Shown: positions 11,642 through 23,890 of the stretch, piece by piece
Numbering within the stretch: position 1 is the first letter of the stretch
How the letters are laid out: each line of letters opens with the position of its first letter
Assembly: GCF_051020955.1 (NCBI RefSeq)
Contig: NC_135013.1
Location: forward strand, 30,627,302 to 30,691,301
DNA length: 64,000 nt
Reading direction: 5' to 3'
Origin: Megalopta genalis
Lineage: Eukaryota; Arthropoda; Insecta; Hymenoptera; Halictidae
Translations under genes and position numbers: made by a program
The notes under the pieces: model-generated
Told to the model about the DNA's origin: nothing
Seen by the model: the letters and a program-made list of their open reading frames with translations, nothing else
The model's database searches: none

Positions 11642-12645
11642 TTGGTCGTTGGCGAATAAGTTCGTGGCGTTTTTATCGAGCAATTCGAAGGCGATTTTCT
11701 TTGTTGTTTTCGTTAACCTTTTAGGCACGACGCGCCATTATAGTGGCTTTCGCGGATGTCATCTCTCTGAACGACGCGCCACTATAGTGGCTTACTCTAG
11801 TCATCTTCACTCGGTCATCTTTTGAATCACATAATCGTCTTCATATGCATTGTTTCACACTTCTTTTGTCTTCACAGCGATTTACAATATACAGACTTAT
11901 CTTAACAATATAATTGCTAACAATATACAGACTTGTCTTAACAGTATAATTGTTAACAATATACAGACTTGTCTTAACAGTATAATTGTTAACAATATAA
12001 CTGTATCTTAACAATATACAGACACTCTGTACAGTACATAATCAGACTCTGCCGTCCAGAGAAATAGCCTCGCGCAGAATTCAGTCGTACCTAAAAGGTT
12101 AAGCTCGCGAGGCACCCGGGCTCCCAATTTTTCGGCAAATCCCATTCAACGAAGATGATCGAGAATCGTTTTATGATCGCAGTTCATTTTTTCGGCCGAT
12201 TCGCGACTTGTTCGGTGACCGTCCCCCTTCGAAAGTGCTTCGAGACGCTCTTCGTCGAATTCGGAAGGTCTTCCGCCGCGGGGCGTGTCGTCGACGTCAA
12301 AATCGCCATTTTTGAACTTCGCAAACCATTTCCGTGCTGCAAACTCGCTTATGACACCTTCTCCGTATATGTTGCAAATGTTCCGGGCTGCTTCGGCAGC
12401 TTTTTGGCCTCGACGAAAAGCGAAGAAGAGAAGGTGTCGAAAATCTTGCTTTTTACCTCCTGGATATTCCATTTCTAAGCCTCGAAGGTAATAAAAAATT
12501 AAATTACTCGAAAAGACGATTAGCACAGTTTTGTAGAGCAAAAAGAGCTCTATCGAATGAATATTATACACTTTGTCGAACAGCAAAAAATCGTTGTAAA
12601 ATAAAAGAAAATATAAAAACGATACGAACTTATTCCCCAACCTAA
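11642..12645 (-). pseudogene. mariner transposase relic, internally deleted and interrupted
   Basis: The mariner termini are visible at 12645 (minus strand TTAGGTTGGGGAATAAGTTC) and at 11642-11668 (TTGGTCGTTGGCGAATAAG...). The transposase starts at about 12472 (MEYPGGKKQDFRHLLFF) and shows the N-terminal paired HTH region (GEGVISEFAARKWFAKFKNG, DDTPRGGRPSEF, HKTILDHL). A TGA at 12148-12146 breaks the frame. The same frame resumes with MGFAEKLGARVPREL and is cut at 12102 by a TTAA element. It continues beyond it at 11713 with NENNKENRLRIA, then stops. The catalytic DDE/D half is deleted, so the 3' terminus follows almost at once. It is non-functional. Confidence 0.88.
11713..12102. mobile_element. 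TTAA-flanked piggyBac-like element inserted in mariner
   Basis: It is bounded by TTAA at 11713-11716 and 12099-12102, with 19-bp termini TTAACCTTTTAGGCACGAC and TTAACCTTTTAGGTACGAC. The interior has two GCCAYTATAGTGGC palindromes (11734-11747, 11778-11791) and tandem copies of a ~35-bp unit with TAACAATATACAGACTTGTC (11883-12025). It splits the mariner frame exactly at TTAA, which proves insertion. It has no transposase. Confidence 0.85.
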
Positions 12646-12861
12646 TTCATGGCTAGGTTGATTAGCAATTGTTCGTCCTTAACACTGAACAGTAAACCAA
12701 TATCTGAAGAAATTAAAGTTAAAGACTGAAATGAGAAGCTTAAATTGTAATCGAAATAGTGAAAAGTCTAGATACATTCAGTTTTGTCGTTCTTATAAAG
12801 CAACGCGTGATAGACACTTTTAACTGACAGAACGAGACGATTTTTATTTTCTGTGTATGTA

Positions 12862-13080
12862 CAGTAATGTCTCTCTAATTGACGCTCAGATTGTCCACAA
12901 AAATGGACACTTTTGGAAGAGAAGATACGATTGTTCGAGCCTTGTTGCTCGTTTTTTTATGGTTATCGATTGTCAACAACTATAAAAACGAGTCGCAAGG
13001 TTCGGATAAAATCGTATCTCCTCTTCCCAAATTGTCCATTTCTGTACACAATCTGAGCGTCAGTAAGAGAGACATTACGG
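12862..13080. mobile_element. Palindromic TA-MITE, full copy
   Basis: TA at 12860-12861 and 13081-13082. Left CAGTAATGTCTCTCTAATTG, right GTAAGAGAGACATTACGG. The arms pair throughout. Confidence 0.87.
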
Positions 13081-13736
13081 TATCTCCATTTAATTTCGTT
13101 CCCAGACTTCGACGACAGAAGAATCAAATTTTCTTACGATTTAGAAGAAACGAATAACGGTCATACTTTAAATCCATATTTAAATTTCTACGATTTCCGT
13201 GGAGCACGCTTGAATCCTCGTCTGTGTCGAACCCGGTTCGAATTTGGCTTCGCTCAGCGAATCGAACGAGAGACATGCAATGTTTGGAGTCGGCCGGTGC
13301 ATCTCGATGCACCGCGCTCTCGTGCAACGCGTATCGGTGCGAGGAGTCGCCCGATAGTTTCTCGATTTAGCAAACACAGCGCCGACGCGCTGCGGCCGCT
13401 GTTGTTCCAGCCGACCAATTAAAAATCATTCCCGGCCGGCGGCAGCAGCAGCAGGTATAAAGCGAGAATAATGCTGAATCAAATGTTATTGCTGCGCCGA
13501 TTAAACAATTATTCCCCGGCTGTGTTTAGTTCACCTTGGAACGGTTTACCTTCAAAACAGCGGAATGTACGATTAAGTGCATGCCTCTTGAACCGTGTGT
13601 CTGGCGGCACGCTCGTTGTCGCGCGAGGGCGTGAGATTCGAAACACGCGAACCAAATGGAACTTCGTCAACGATAAAATAATAACGTGCTCGATTGCGGC
13701 CGCATGACGAACTGTGACACGTGGTGCGAAAACGAC

Positions 13737-13737
<1 letters not shown>
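13081..13737. other. No gene seen
   Basis: CpG-rich unique sequence. A GGCAGCAGCAGCAGG run lies at about 13440. No exon with convincing splice sites was found. Confidence 0.45.
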
Positions 13738-13770
<33 letters not shown>

Positions 13771-14018
13771 CACTCGCTCACTCGCTGGCTGGCTTTCCTA
13801 TCTCTCTCTCTCTCTCTCTCTCTCTGTCAATCGCCGCCTCTCCTTCTCTCTCTCTCTCTCCCTCTCAATCGCCGTCTCTCCTTCTCTCTCTCTCTCTCTG
13901 TCAATCGCCGCCTCTCCTTCTCTCTCTCTCTCTCTGTCAATCGCCGCCTCTCCTTCTCTCTCTCTCTCTCTTAGTCGCCATCTCTCCTTATCTCTCTCTC
14001 TCTATCTCTCAGTCGTCG

Positions 14019-14053
<35 letters not shown>

Positions 14054-14188
14054 TTCAGTCGCAGTCTCTCCATTCTCTCTCTTAGTCGCAGTCTCTCTTT
14101 CTCTCTCTTAGTCGCAGTCTCTCCTTCTCTCTCTTAGTCGCAGTCTTTCCTTCTCTCTCTTTCTCTCTCTCTCTCTCTCAGTTGCAAT

Positions 14189-14242
<54 letters not shown>

Positions 14243-14287
14243 GTCTCAATCGCCGGCTCCCCTTTTCTCTCTCTCCCTCTCTCTCTT
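13738..14287. repeat. 550-bp (CT)n tract with embedded minisatellite
   Basis: Long (CT)n is interrupted at regular intervals by TCAATCGCCGCCTCTCC or TTAGTCGCAGTCTCTC, giving higher-order units of roughly 30-37 bp. All three frames are open as (Leu-Ser)n, which is not coding. Confidence 0.9.
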
Positions 14288-15824
14288 CAGCTCTCCCACT
14301 CCCTATTTATCCGTCGATCCATCTTTCCTTTAAGATTAACAGGAAAACGTTCACGATCGCCCCAATTAACGTAATAGATGAAATAGCCGCGCGACACGTG
14401 AACGTGAAATGAGACACACGTGTCGGTCGGACGCGTGAACTTCGTCGCCCGCGAATCCGTGCAAGTGAGACGAAATCGTTTCTCAAGGAATTTCGATCGC
14501 GATACGGCGTCATTTTATTTCCCGACCGCCGTTACGTAACCCCGCGGCGCCGTCGCCGCCCAAAAATTATTCTCGTCCCGAAGAATCTTGCCAAAAGGGC
14601 GGAGAAAAAGAGTCGTCGCGATCGACAGAGAGAAAGAGGGAGAGAGAGAGACTTTCTTATTGTACCCACTTACGAGATCCATGCTCGACCACCTGTTCCC
14701 TTTCTTCAGAATCGTATCCTCCACGATCTTTCCAGCGGAAAATTTCGATCTTATTTCCTACCGACCTGCCTCTCGTTCGCGTACCGCAGCAGCGTTTACG
14801 CAATTGTGAACGAAGTCAACAGGTGAAGTAGAAACTTCGCGGAGAACGCGCGAGAATTCGCGGACACCGTCGACACCGTTAATCTCGCCACGGTGTGAAA
14901 TCGCGTCGGCGAAGATACACGCTCGCGGCGAACACACCTGTCCTGTTTTAATCGAGCCGAACAACAACTTTTGTTTCGCATAAAGAGACCCCGACACACG
15001 TTTGACAATAATTCCGCACAGAACTGGCGGTGCTCGCACGCGCGTCGTAATCGCCGGCGTGTTCGGCGGCGCGCGAGTCGCTTCCTCGGAGCGCCGCATC
15101 TCCGTGCGCCGCGGATCCCATAAATCGCTGGGAGCTGCTGGGAAACGTTGACGAGATGAGTCAGAACGACCGCGGCGGCGGCGGCGGTGGCGGCGGCGAA
15201 GTTAGGGACAGCGCGGGTTAAATCGGAAAACAGTTCGAAGGTGGAAATAGAGCGGCGCGTCGCGTCGCCGGCCGCGTGCATGGAATTCTAGCGGGCGATT
15301 CCGGTGCCGCGGTGATGTCACGGCTTGTCCATCGGTGAGAGATCGTTTAACTTGGCAAGTCTCAGACCGAGGGAGCCCCGCCGGCCCCGTGAACAACGCC
15401 GAGACAGAGCCGGGAGAAGCTAGCGCGGCAACTCGGCGCGGCTCGCAGCGCAATAAAAACGGAAGGCTGCCCGCCGCGAGGTTGGAAGGCCGCCTCTCGC
15501 AGCAACACCTATACGTGCGCGTGTGCTGTACGTATATAGTGCCTATAGTGTACACCGCCGTTCGGCCACACTCGCTTCTGTTTCTCTCAGCCGGTGGCAT
15601 TCTCGCTTCCCTTTCCTACGACCTGTCTATTCACGATCAAGATCGCGTCGAGATCCACACGACGATCTGTTGTCTCGATTCGCTGACGTTCCGTCAAACT
15701 ATCGGCTTCTGGAACACGCTCTCGGCACAGCTGCGAGAATTCGAAGCTACTTAGGAAGAAAGAAATATTACAATTGTTAGTAGTAATGTTATTATTGTTA
15801 ATATTAGACGCGGGTCGAGGAAGC
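14288..15824. other. No gene seen
   Basis: CpG-rich unique DNA with a GA run at 14628-14652 and a (GGC)n run at 15171-15197. None of the open frames resembles a known protein. Confidence 0.45.
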
Positions 15825-16340
15825 CATTGGTAATAATATATTATTGTTATGGTATATTATAGTATATTATTGTAGTATATTATATTATAGTATATTATAG
15901 TATATATTACATTATAGTATATTATAGTCTATTATAGTATATATTATATTATAGTATATTATAGAATGCATTATATTATAATATATTATATTATAGTTTA
16001 TTATAGTATATATTATGTTATAGTATATTATAGTATATATTATATTATAGTATATTATATTATAGTCTATTATAGTATATATTATGTTATAGTATATTAT
16101 AGTATATATTATATTATAGTATATTATAATATACATTATATTATAGTCTATTATAGTATATATTATGTTATAGTATATTATAGTATATATTATATTATAG
16201 TATATCAGAGTATATTATAGTATATTATAGTCTATTATAGTATATCACAGTATATTATAGTATATTATAGTCTATTATAGTATATCAGAGTATATTATAG
16301 TATATATTACATTATAGTATATTATAGTATATTATTGTTT
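15825..16340. repeat. AT minisatellite of TATTATAGTATA units
   Basis: About 500 bp built from TATATTATAGTATATTATAG words with slightly variable spacing, so that several frames stay open as Tyr/Ile repeats. It is imperfectly self-complementary. No gene. Confidence 0.9.
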
Positions 16341-17985
16341 ATTCTGTACGCGTGAGAAAAGTCTCGGCGTTAACACGTGTGCGTCACATAGCTATATCAC
16401 TAATTATTAAACGTGTTTCGAAGTTCATTCCCATCGCAATGTATCGAACGAGCCGAATGCGACCAGGATCATTGAAATACGAAAGAGTTGAACTTAATAT
16501 TGTATTTTCCATGGTAAATTGCAACCTTAGCACCTCTTTGTCACTCGTAAATTCCTGGACGACGAGGAAAATTTACATTAACCGCGTGCCGACCTTCGCG
16601 TCGACGTATTATAAATATTGATAACAGAAGAGAGCAAAAATATATTTCGATTTAAAAGAGAAGCATACACAACATTCGCGTTTCGTAAGTTACGTACGAA
16701 ATTTTGCATAATTGCGTCTGGACACGTTGTCGGACACAGTGGAAGGGATTGAAACGAAACGATGATGACGATGATGACATTGCCACGAATTGTTGGAATT
16801 GATATTATTATTTTCTTCACGAGTTATTTATTATTTTACTCAACTTTCACCTGGTAGAACCGGCTTCGTCGCGAAGATAAAGGAGACACGTGCATGACTC
16901 CGTGGTCGCCGATTGAACTTCGACACTTAACGCGAAGCGTTAATAATAAATTAAGTTAAACGAAGACGGTGAAAACGAGGGAAAAAGAGAATACATGCAT
17001 GCATGCATGCAAATGGAAAGAAAGGGGAACTGTGGAAGAAAGGAAAAACGCGTACGTAACTCGCGCGGCGACGCGTGTGCGGAATAATTAAAACTGTTCC
17101 GCGATCGTAGGAGATAAAGCTTCTCCGTTTCAATGAAAGGAAAAAGAAAAAAGAAAAAAGAAGAAGAAGAAGAAGAAGAAGCCAGCTCGTAGATCAACGA
17201 TCAACGATCGGGAATAGCGAACAGCCGGGAGACCGGCGATCGCGAGTATCGGCGCGAGGAACGATGCCCCTCGAACCGCGCTAATTACCCTGTTTACGCG
17301 GTGCGTCGGCGACAATCTCGATCCGGCGTGGAATCGTGCAATTATGCAAATCCCGGCGCGAGGCACGGTTGAAAAGTGTGCGATTAACAATTGCTCATCT
17401 CGTCCGTTGGATCGACGAGAACGCACGAGAGCAAATGCGCGCGCGGGCCTCCGTTCAAAGTTCGACACGGCCGGCGCGTGTGTCGCTTTCCGTGCAGCTT
17501 GCACAACGTGGCCGGTGACATTGTGATATCGATGAATTGCAACGATGTTGTGAGTTTCGAATTCGCGTGGCGCAAGAACGCGCCGCCGATCTTACAGGAC
17601 GACTCGCGATCGCCGTCGAGGCGCGATTGTGACAGCGAATGGGTCGCTTCTGCGATCGTCGTGATCGATCGGGGGCTGACACGATTTCGTTGGTCGGCTG
17701 GAAAAAAAGACGCGACACGCTTTGCCTAATTCGACGCTGATCTCTCGTCGTCCGTCGATCTGCGCAAAAATTACGGCGCTTCTTTGCGACGGCGTTCCCG
17801 TCGAACGCGCTCGGCCGAATGATTCACGATTCCTTGATTTTTAGTTAGACACGCTCCGACGATCGATCGAATTCGATCGATCGTCCGATGATCCAGGAAT
17901 CCTACTTGCTCGAGAGCATTCGTTTCGTTTAACTTATTTATGTGTACACAGGGTAGACGATCGTTTTTACAATAACGAAAAGAAA
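16341..17985. other. No gene seen
   Basis: Mixed unique DNA with (ATGC)n at 16995-17010, (GAA)n at 17158-17180 and a TCGATCGAATTCGATCGA palindrome at 17864-17881. No supported exon. Confidence 0.45.
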
Positions 17986-18070
17986 AGCATATTAAATATA
18001 ATTGTTATTAAATTTTTATGAAATTAATTATATATATAAATTATAAAAATTTATAATTAAATATATATAT

Positions 18071-18110
<40 letters not shown>

Positions 18111-18375
18111 AATATATATTTACGTTTTATTATATTGTATATTAATATCTATATTTTATTTAAATATTTTATTAATTAACTATAAATAAATAATTATACA
18201 TATATTATAAATTTATAAAATATAAATCACAGAATTATTAAGTTTATTATAATATATTTTTAATAATAGATCAACTATAAATGTAGAAATATCTTCTGTC
18301 CTCATAGATATATTTAAATGGATCCATTAAACAAATAATTAATATTTTATAAATATCTTTATTTATTTATATACA
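17986..18375. repeat. AT-rich tract
   Basis: Nearly pure A/T with (TA)n at about 18060-18120. No gene. Confidence 0.8.
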
Positions 18376-18379
18376 ATAG

Positions 18380-18616
18380 CACTGGAGGCTAGTTTAACTG
18401 TAAATCTAAAATAATTTTTCTGACTTATAGTATTTACATTTTATACGATAAGGTGCATTTTATGCATGTGAAATTGAGTCTTGCGACTCGCACAACAGTT
18501 ACACTTTTAACAATTCTTCAAATCTAAACTTTGTTAATATAAAGATTACCTTAGAACGTGATGTAACAAATTTTAGCGGTGTCTCAGAGTCACCGCTCGA
18601 GCGCAAAGGTACTTAA
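18380..18616 (-). mobile_element. TTAA MITE, CCCTTTGCACTCG family, inverted copy
   Basis: Matches the 30446-30701 copy in the same orientation (AACTGTAAATCTAAAATAA...GTGTCTCAGAGTCACCGC). It ends CGAGCGCAAAGGTACTTAA. The left terminus is decayed. Its right TTAA is also the left boundary of the palindrome that follows. Confidence 0.75.
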
Positions 18617-18860
18617 ACTTAGTAACATTGGCTGCAAATGCGTCTATCTTATCGCTATTGTTGTTAGCCAATTGAATTTTATGCTCTTCGTGCTAATTAT
18701 TTGACGTTCGATAGTGAAATTGGACGAATCGGTCTCGAAAACCGAGTCCAATTCCACTATCGAACCTCAAATAATTAGCGCGGAGAGCATAAAATTTAAT
18801 TCGTTAACAAAACAATATCGATAAGATAGACCCATTTGCAGCCAATGTTACTAAATTTAA
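18613..18860. repeat. 248-bp near-perfect palindrome bounded by TTAA
   Basis: Arms of about 110 bp (ACATTGGCTGCAAATG, GTCTATCTTATCG, GCTAATTATTTGA, GTTCGATAGTG) pair around a short centre at about 18722-18745 (AATCGGTCTCGAAAACCGA). TTAA lies at both outer edges. It is probably a non-autonomous foldback element. Confidence 0.8.
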
Positions 18861-18909
18861 CCCTTTGCACTCGAGTGGCGATTCTGAGACACCGCTAAAA
18901 TTTGTTTAG
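18857..18909 (+). mobile_element. TTAA MITE fragment, CCCTTTGCACTCG family
   Basis: Left terminus TTAACCCTTTGCACTCGAG plus about 35 bp, then a switch to a sequence (GACGAATCGGTCTCGAAAACC) that also forms the centre of the neighbouring palindrome. Confidence 0.7.
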
Positions 18910-19148
18910 ATTTGACGAATCGGTCTCGAAAACCGAGTCGAAAAAAAAACGGACCGAGACCAGATACGATCGAGGAACAATCGCTTCGTCGAATGCAGTT
19001 GCAACTGCATCGCCTAAGAATGAAGTCGGGAGGGAGCAAGGCGCTCGTATTTACAACGGAAATAAATAGGACGCGTAACCGGCGATACGACTCTGGTGCC
19101 TGTTACGCTTAAAAATAGCTCGTCACTTCCGATATAACCTTTTCATTA

Positions 19149-19206
<58 letters not shown>

Positions 19207-19737
19207 GTCGAGTACTTTGTTGCGTTTACTCACGACGACCCGCGTCCGCCGCTCGCCGCGGAACCGGTTTAGATCGAAGATCACCGGGGAACGATCCCCG
19301 CCGACCGTTGCTTTTATTTACTCGAATTTCGGCGATCATCACCTGCGATCAACCGTGATAGATATTACGGGCCACTGATAGATTTGAAACGGGAGGAGGA
19401 CGTGCTGAAAACTGTTATTAATATCGCGCCGCGGCCGAGGAGATCGCAGCGTGAAAGGCTCGAGGATCGTGTGCGCACTTAACGTGTCACGTGTGCGGAG
19501 CCTACCCGAGTAATTGATACACCGGTATTTCAATTTCAATTTCGATTTTGACGAGACGGGAGCGCGGCCCGAGCCTGCGCGGCTCCGCGCTCGCAATTAA
19601 GATTAATTAACGAGGCCGGAATCTCTCTCGCGCCAGTCGGCCCGAATTTTCCAACATTCGTCGCGAACCATCCGGATACGGGTCGCCTGACCTAATCTTC
19701 GACGTTTATCCCGGGTCCGGAGGATGAGTCTTCTATA
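18910..19737. other. No gene seen; pure (CT)n
   Basis: (CT)n at 19152-19205. The rest is CpG-rich unique sequence without supported exons. Confidence 0.5.
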
Positions 19738-20110
19738 CAGGGTGTCCCAAAAATGTCTCGCAATCCGGAAACAGCGGGATCCTGAAGTCATTTGAAACAA
19801 CTTTTTCCTTTACAAAAGTTTTCTCCGAGGCGTCGTTGACGAGTTATTAACGAGAAACACTGACCAATGAGATCTCGAGCGGTCGACGCACCGCCCTCGC
19901 GACCACTGCCGCTGCGTCGGACGGCCGGCGCGACGCGGCATTGGCCGAAGGGACGGAGCGCCAGCCGAGCTCGCCTCTCATTGGTCACTGTTTTTCGTTG
20001 ATAACTCGTTAACGGTGGCTCGGAGAAAATTTTTCTAAAGGAAAAAGTTGCTTCGAATGACCCGAGAAACCCGCCGCTTTCGGATCGCGAGACATTTTTT
20101 GGACACCCTG
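19738..20110. mobile_element. Foldback MITE with ACAGGGTGTCCC termini, full copy
   Basis: TA duplications at 19736-19737 and 20111-20112. Left CAGGGTGTCCCAAAAATGTC, right inverse. The arms pair through CTTTTTCCTTTACAAAAG, CGAGTTATTAACGA and GACCAATGAGA around a GC-rich centre. 373 bp, non-coding. Confidence 0.83.
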
Positions 20111-20822
20111 TAGTCCAGTCTCGGAAACGAATCCGCCGAAAGCTGCGATAGTTCGAGGATCGATCGGAATCAGCGAGCAGATTGTCGGACAGTCCGACTG
20201 GCGTGAGAGCGTTTTACGAACCGGCGGTTGTCAGGACCACGAGCTCGAGTAGACGCGAATTATGGGGAAAAGGAGAAAAGAAAGAAAAAAATTGAACGTG
20301 TCTTTATCGATGATCCACGCGAGTGCAGGTCCGTCGAGCGGTTCGTTGAAAAGTGTCCGTCCGCTCCGGCAAAGAAGCTGTCCCGCTTGCCAACGACCAT
20401 TAAACGCGATGTGACTTAACGATATGCTCGATCCTCGCTCGAAAATTTCAATGGTGTTTTCCACGTTGCTGTATCGTTCGTCGCGGCGCGATCGATTCGC
20501 CGCGCGGTTTTTCATTGGCCCCTCGAATTACAATCCCAGAGTCAACAGATTTCAGCGGTGATTATTCGTCACGTCGTTCTTTCATAAAGAACTTGTTGTC
20601 GAATTCTCGTGTCTTGTCGTTTATTTCGGATTCATCGTCGGTAATGACAGCTTTACAATTTTTTATTGCAGGATAGATTGGAAGCGCGAAGCCGCTTTTA
20701 GGGAAAATGATTCACCGAATTTCTTTATTCAATAATATAATTACAAAAGTTATTACAAAAGTATTGCAAAAGTTGTTCAAAGTCTGAGTAAACGAGATCT
20801 TATAATTTTTATGAGATTTTAT
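20111..20822. other. No gene seen
   Basis: Unique DNA. An acceptor-like TTTTTTATTGCAG/G at 20670 has no coding frame or partner donor. Confidence 0.4.
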
Positions 20823-20946
20823 TATCATTCATTATTATTATTATTAATATTATTATTATTTTCATTATTATTATTATTATTATTATTATTTTCATTATTG
20901 TTATTATTATTACTATTACTTTTGTTATTACTTTTATTATTATTAT
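20823..20946. repeat. (ATT)n microsatellite
   Basis: Interrupted (TTA)n/(ATT)n with TTTTCATTA interruptions. Confidence 0.9.
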
Positions 20947-21756
20947 CAAACATTGCTTTTTTGTCTTCCTCTTTTACTGCCATCTAATTTATATTCATTA
21001 TCATTACCATTTTTATTAGCATTATAATTTTTATTTTCCCATTTCTTTCACATCATTGTATTTCTCTCTTTTCTTTCTTTCTATTGTTTGTAATCCTTAA
21101 ACATTTTGCAACGAAGAGATTTCTCCCGTTCATATACGAACGCGAACACGATTTCTCACTAAGGGGAGGGGGAAATATTCCTCGATTTTGATATCGGAAG
21201 AATCAGATCTTGTTTCGATATACAACAAATAAACGCCGTCCACAATTAACAGATCGTATATAAAATCTCGATCGCGAGTCTGTCCCGTTGCTATCGTGCA
21301 AAGGGATTAACCGACCCAAATAATGGGTCCTTTCGGAATGTCCGTAGTGCCGGTCAAAAGTATTATGTATCGCTTGCATCCGAAGGAAGCCCGGTTGATG
21401 AAAATTCCCGCGGCGTCCGCTTGCGGATTTCAGTACGCGTTTCACGATCCGCTTGCCCTCGAGTCGGTTTCTGTGTGACGTCGAGTTCCCGGCTCCAAAA
21501 AAGCGCAAGTCGAGTCGAATCGAGGAAGAAGAGAGAGCGAGAGAGAGATAGAGAGAGAGAAGAAGAGAGAGAGAAACGATCGAGCAGCGGAGCGACAGAG
21601 ATCTTCGCCTTGCCCGGGGCACAAATCAAGGCCCTTCTTTGCTCTCGAAGGCCCCACATGACTCAACCTTATTATTATTGTTAGTTTTACACCGACACCG
21701 AGCGCTCGCACACGTGTAGCGCTCGCAAGTGCTAGAGTTTCTCTCGCGCAGTCTCT

Positions 21757-21796
<40 letters not shown>

Positions 21797-23890
21797 CCAG
21801 CTCGCTCATAGAAGCGTATCGCGCGGAGAATGCTCGCGAGGAATCTCTGTGTTGGTGCCGCGAGATAGACTAGGAAGTGCAAATCACGCGCTAACACTGT
21901 ATCCGCGGCGAACCGAACGTTCCCACCTCGTCAGGGACGTTTAAGATGTTATTTTCAACGCGTCGGCCCGCGCGCGCGGATCTAGCCAGCGATCGAGCGC
22001 GGAGGAGCCCACGCGTCGGCCGCGATCAAAGCGCTGCGCCGCGCCGCGCCGCACGATCTTGCCGAATTTTCCCGCGAATTTCCCCACGTTGACATTGGCC
22101 CCGTCGATTTTCTGGCCTCCTCGGGACGCGCCGACGTCAGAAGTTTCCCGACGTGCGTCACCGGTGCGCCGCAGCACCCATGAATCGCTCGTTAAGAGCC
22201 GCCAGGATTTGTTTGCTCTGCACCGAAACACCGCGAGTTCCGCGATCCGTTGTTTATCGATCGCGAGGTCGAAGGGAAATTATTATTAGCGCCGGTCGCG
22301 GCAACGTAAAAATCGCGACGCCTTGGTTCCCGGAACATACATACGTACACCGACGATCCTAAACGACAGAATCGCGCGGACCCCGAAGATACCGCCGCGA
22401 CGATCGATCGATCGCCAATGCGGAAATCGCGTTCCCATGCGTTTCCTGGTCGACCTATATATCTCTCTCTCTCTTCTTCTCGGAAGAGAACAGACGAATC
22501 TTACGATGTTCGATTCTCACAGCGTTGTTAACGCCTCTGGCGATCCACTGACAGGTTTGCCGATCGGCCGAGCACGCGCGCGCAATACGCATCCGACCTT
22601 TATCTTCCGTATCGTGGCCGCGCCATTGTTGATCCGCGAGCCGCGCTAGATAAAGATCGACGGTTCATTTGGAGGCGAGGTTTCGCGCGCTGGTTCATAG
22701 TGCGCGCGGCAGCGCTCTTTCTCTCCGCCTCGCCCGATCTCTCCTCCATAGCTGTCTCTCTCTCTCTCTCTCTCTCTCGCTCTGTCTCTCTGATTATCGT
22801 TTAAATTCGAGGACGGTCGCGATCTGGAATTTTCCGCCGCGCGCGGTCTCTCCCCCGTTTCGTTCGGTTCCGCGGCGACCTTGGTTTGTTTATGGACTGC
22901 GAATCGTTTTGCAACGGCATTAAATTGCTCCGCAGCCGTTGTTTTTTCGGTAAATATTTTGGTAACGCCCCGGCTCCGGTTGACGGGCGCGCGCGATTGC
23001 GAAACCGTCGCCGACGAAACCGACGCCGATCGATCCGTCGCGACGGTTCGTCGCGAGGGGAAATCCGTCCGTCCGTCCGTCGGTCCCGATCAGATCCGGA
23101 CCGACGGGAATCGGCGCCGGCAGGACCGCCGCCGGTGTATATACCCTAATCGCGGGCCCCCGCTCGACTTTCCAAGCGGATTTATCTCGCGGACTGCCGT
23201 TATCGCGGCTCCGACCTCCGCGATTCAAGATCGGAGCGAGGGCAGCGCCGTAAAACCCGATACCCGAGCGGCAGATCGCGATATCGATGTCTCCGCCGCG
23301 TCTTTTCTTCGAGTTTTCTGTCGCGTACCCGCGCATTCATAAAACTCCCGGCCCGCGTGGACCCGGCCTCGACAGTTTCTACGATCGTCATTACGCCTCC
23401 AAGGCGCTCGCTCGTCGGCCCTGGACCGACGTCGCCGTCTACCTATCTGTATAGAGCGCTCTTATATAGAGTCTCTATAGTCTACTCTATAGTCTGTACT
23501 CTATTCTATACTCTAGGCACCGTGCTATCGTCGAACGCGAACGAGCGAGACCGATCCGACGATGGACAGAGACGGGAACCTATTCTCGTCCACGGAGTCG
23601 CGCGCGATCTCTCTCTCTCTCTCTCGCTCTCTCTTCCTCGCTTTTTCTCCACGTCTCGTTATCGCGGCCGATCTCCCTCGTGCGTACGAACGCTCGAATC
23701 TCTAGCCAAGTACGTCCAATTATCGCCGCGAGACAATGAGCACCAAGGTTTCGCGTCCACGAATCTCGATGACCGAGACGGTTTTCGGGTCGTGTCGCAA
23801 TCGCGGGCACTGCGCGACGATCCGTCGCGCGATCGGAACCGTTCGCTGGGAAAAATGTTTATTAGGGTGTTCTATTGTCCGCGAGACGCA
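20947..23890. other. No supported gene; CpG-rich with CT/GA tracts
   Basis: GA run at 21526-21576, (CT)n at 21758-21792, 22753-22780 and 23609-23632. A CGCCGCGCCGCGCCGC run lies at 22035-22050. Open frames (for example 23357-23929) are arginine/serine-rich and do not resemble known proteins. Some short 5' exons cannot be excluded. Confidence 0.45.

Noticed and set aside
13686..14137. Long open frames of Leu-Ser repeats in three frames (also at 6234-6674, 28255-28902, 25441-25867)
   Set aside because: They are translations of (CT)n; all frames of the tract are open at once, so openness says nothing about coding.
15966..16220. Tyr/Ile-rich open frames on both strands
   Set aside because: Product of the TATTATAGTATA minisatellite; both strands are open, so not coding.
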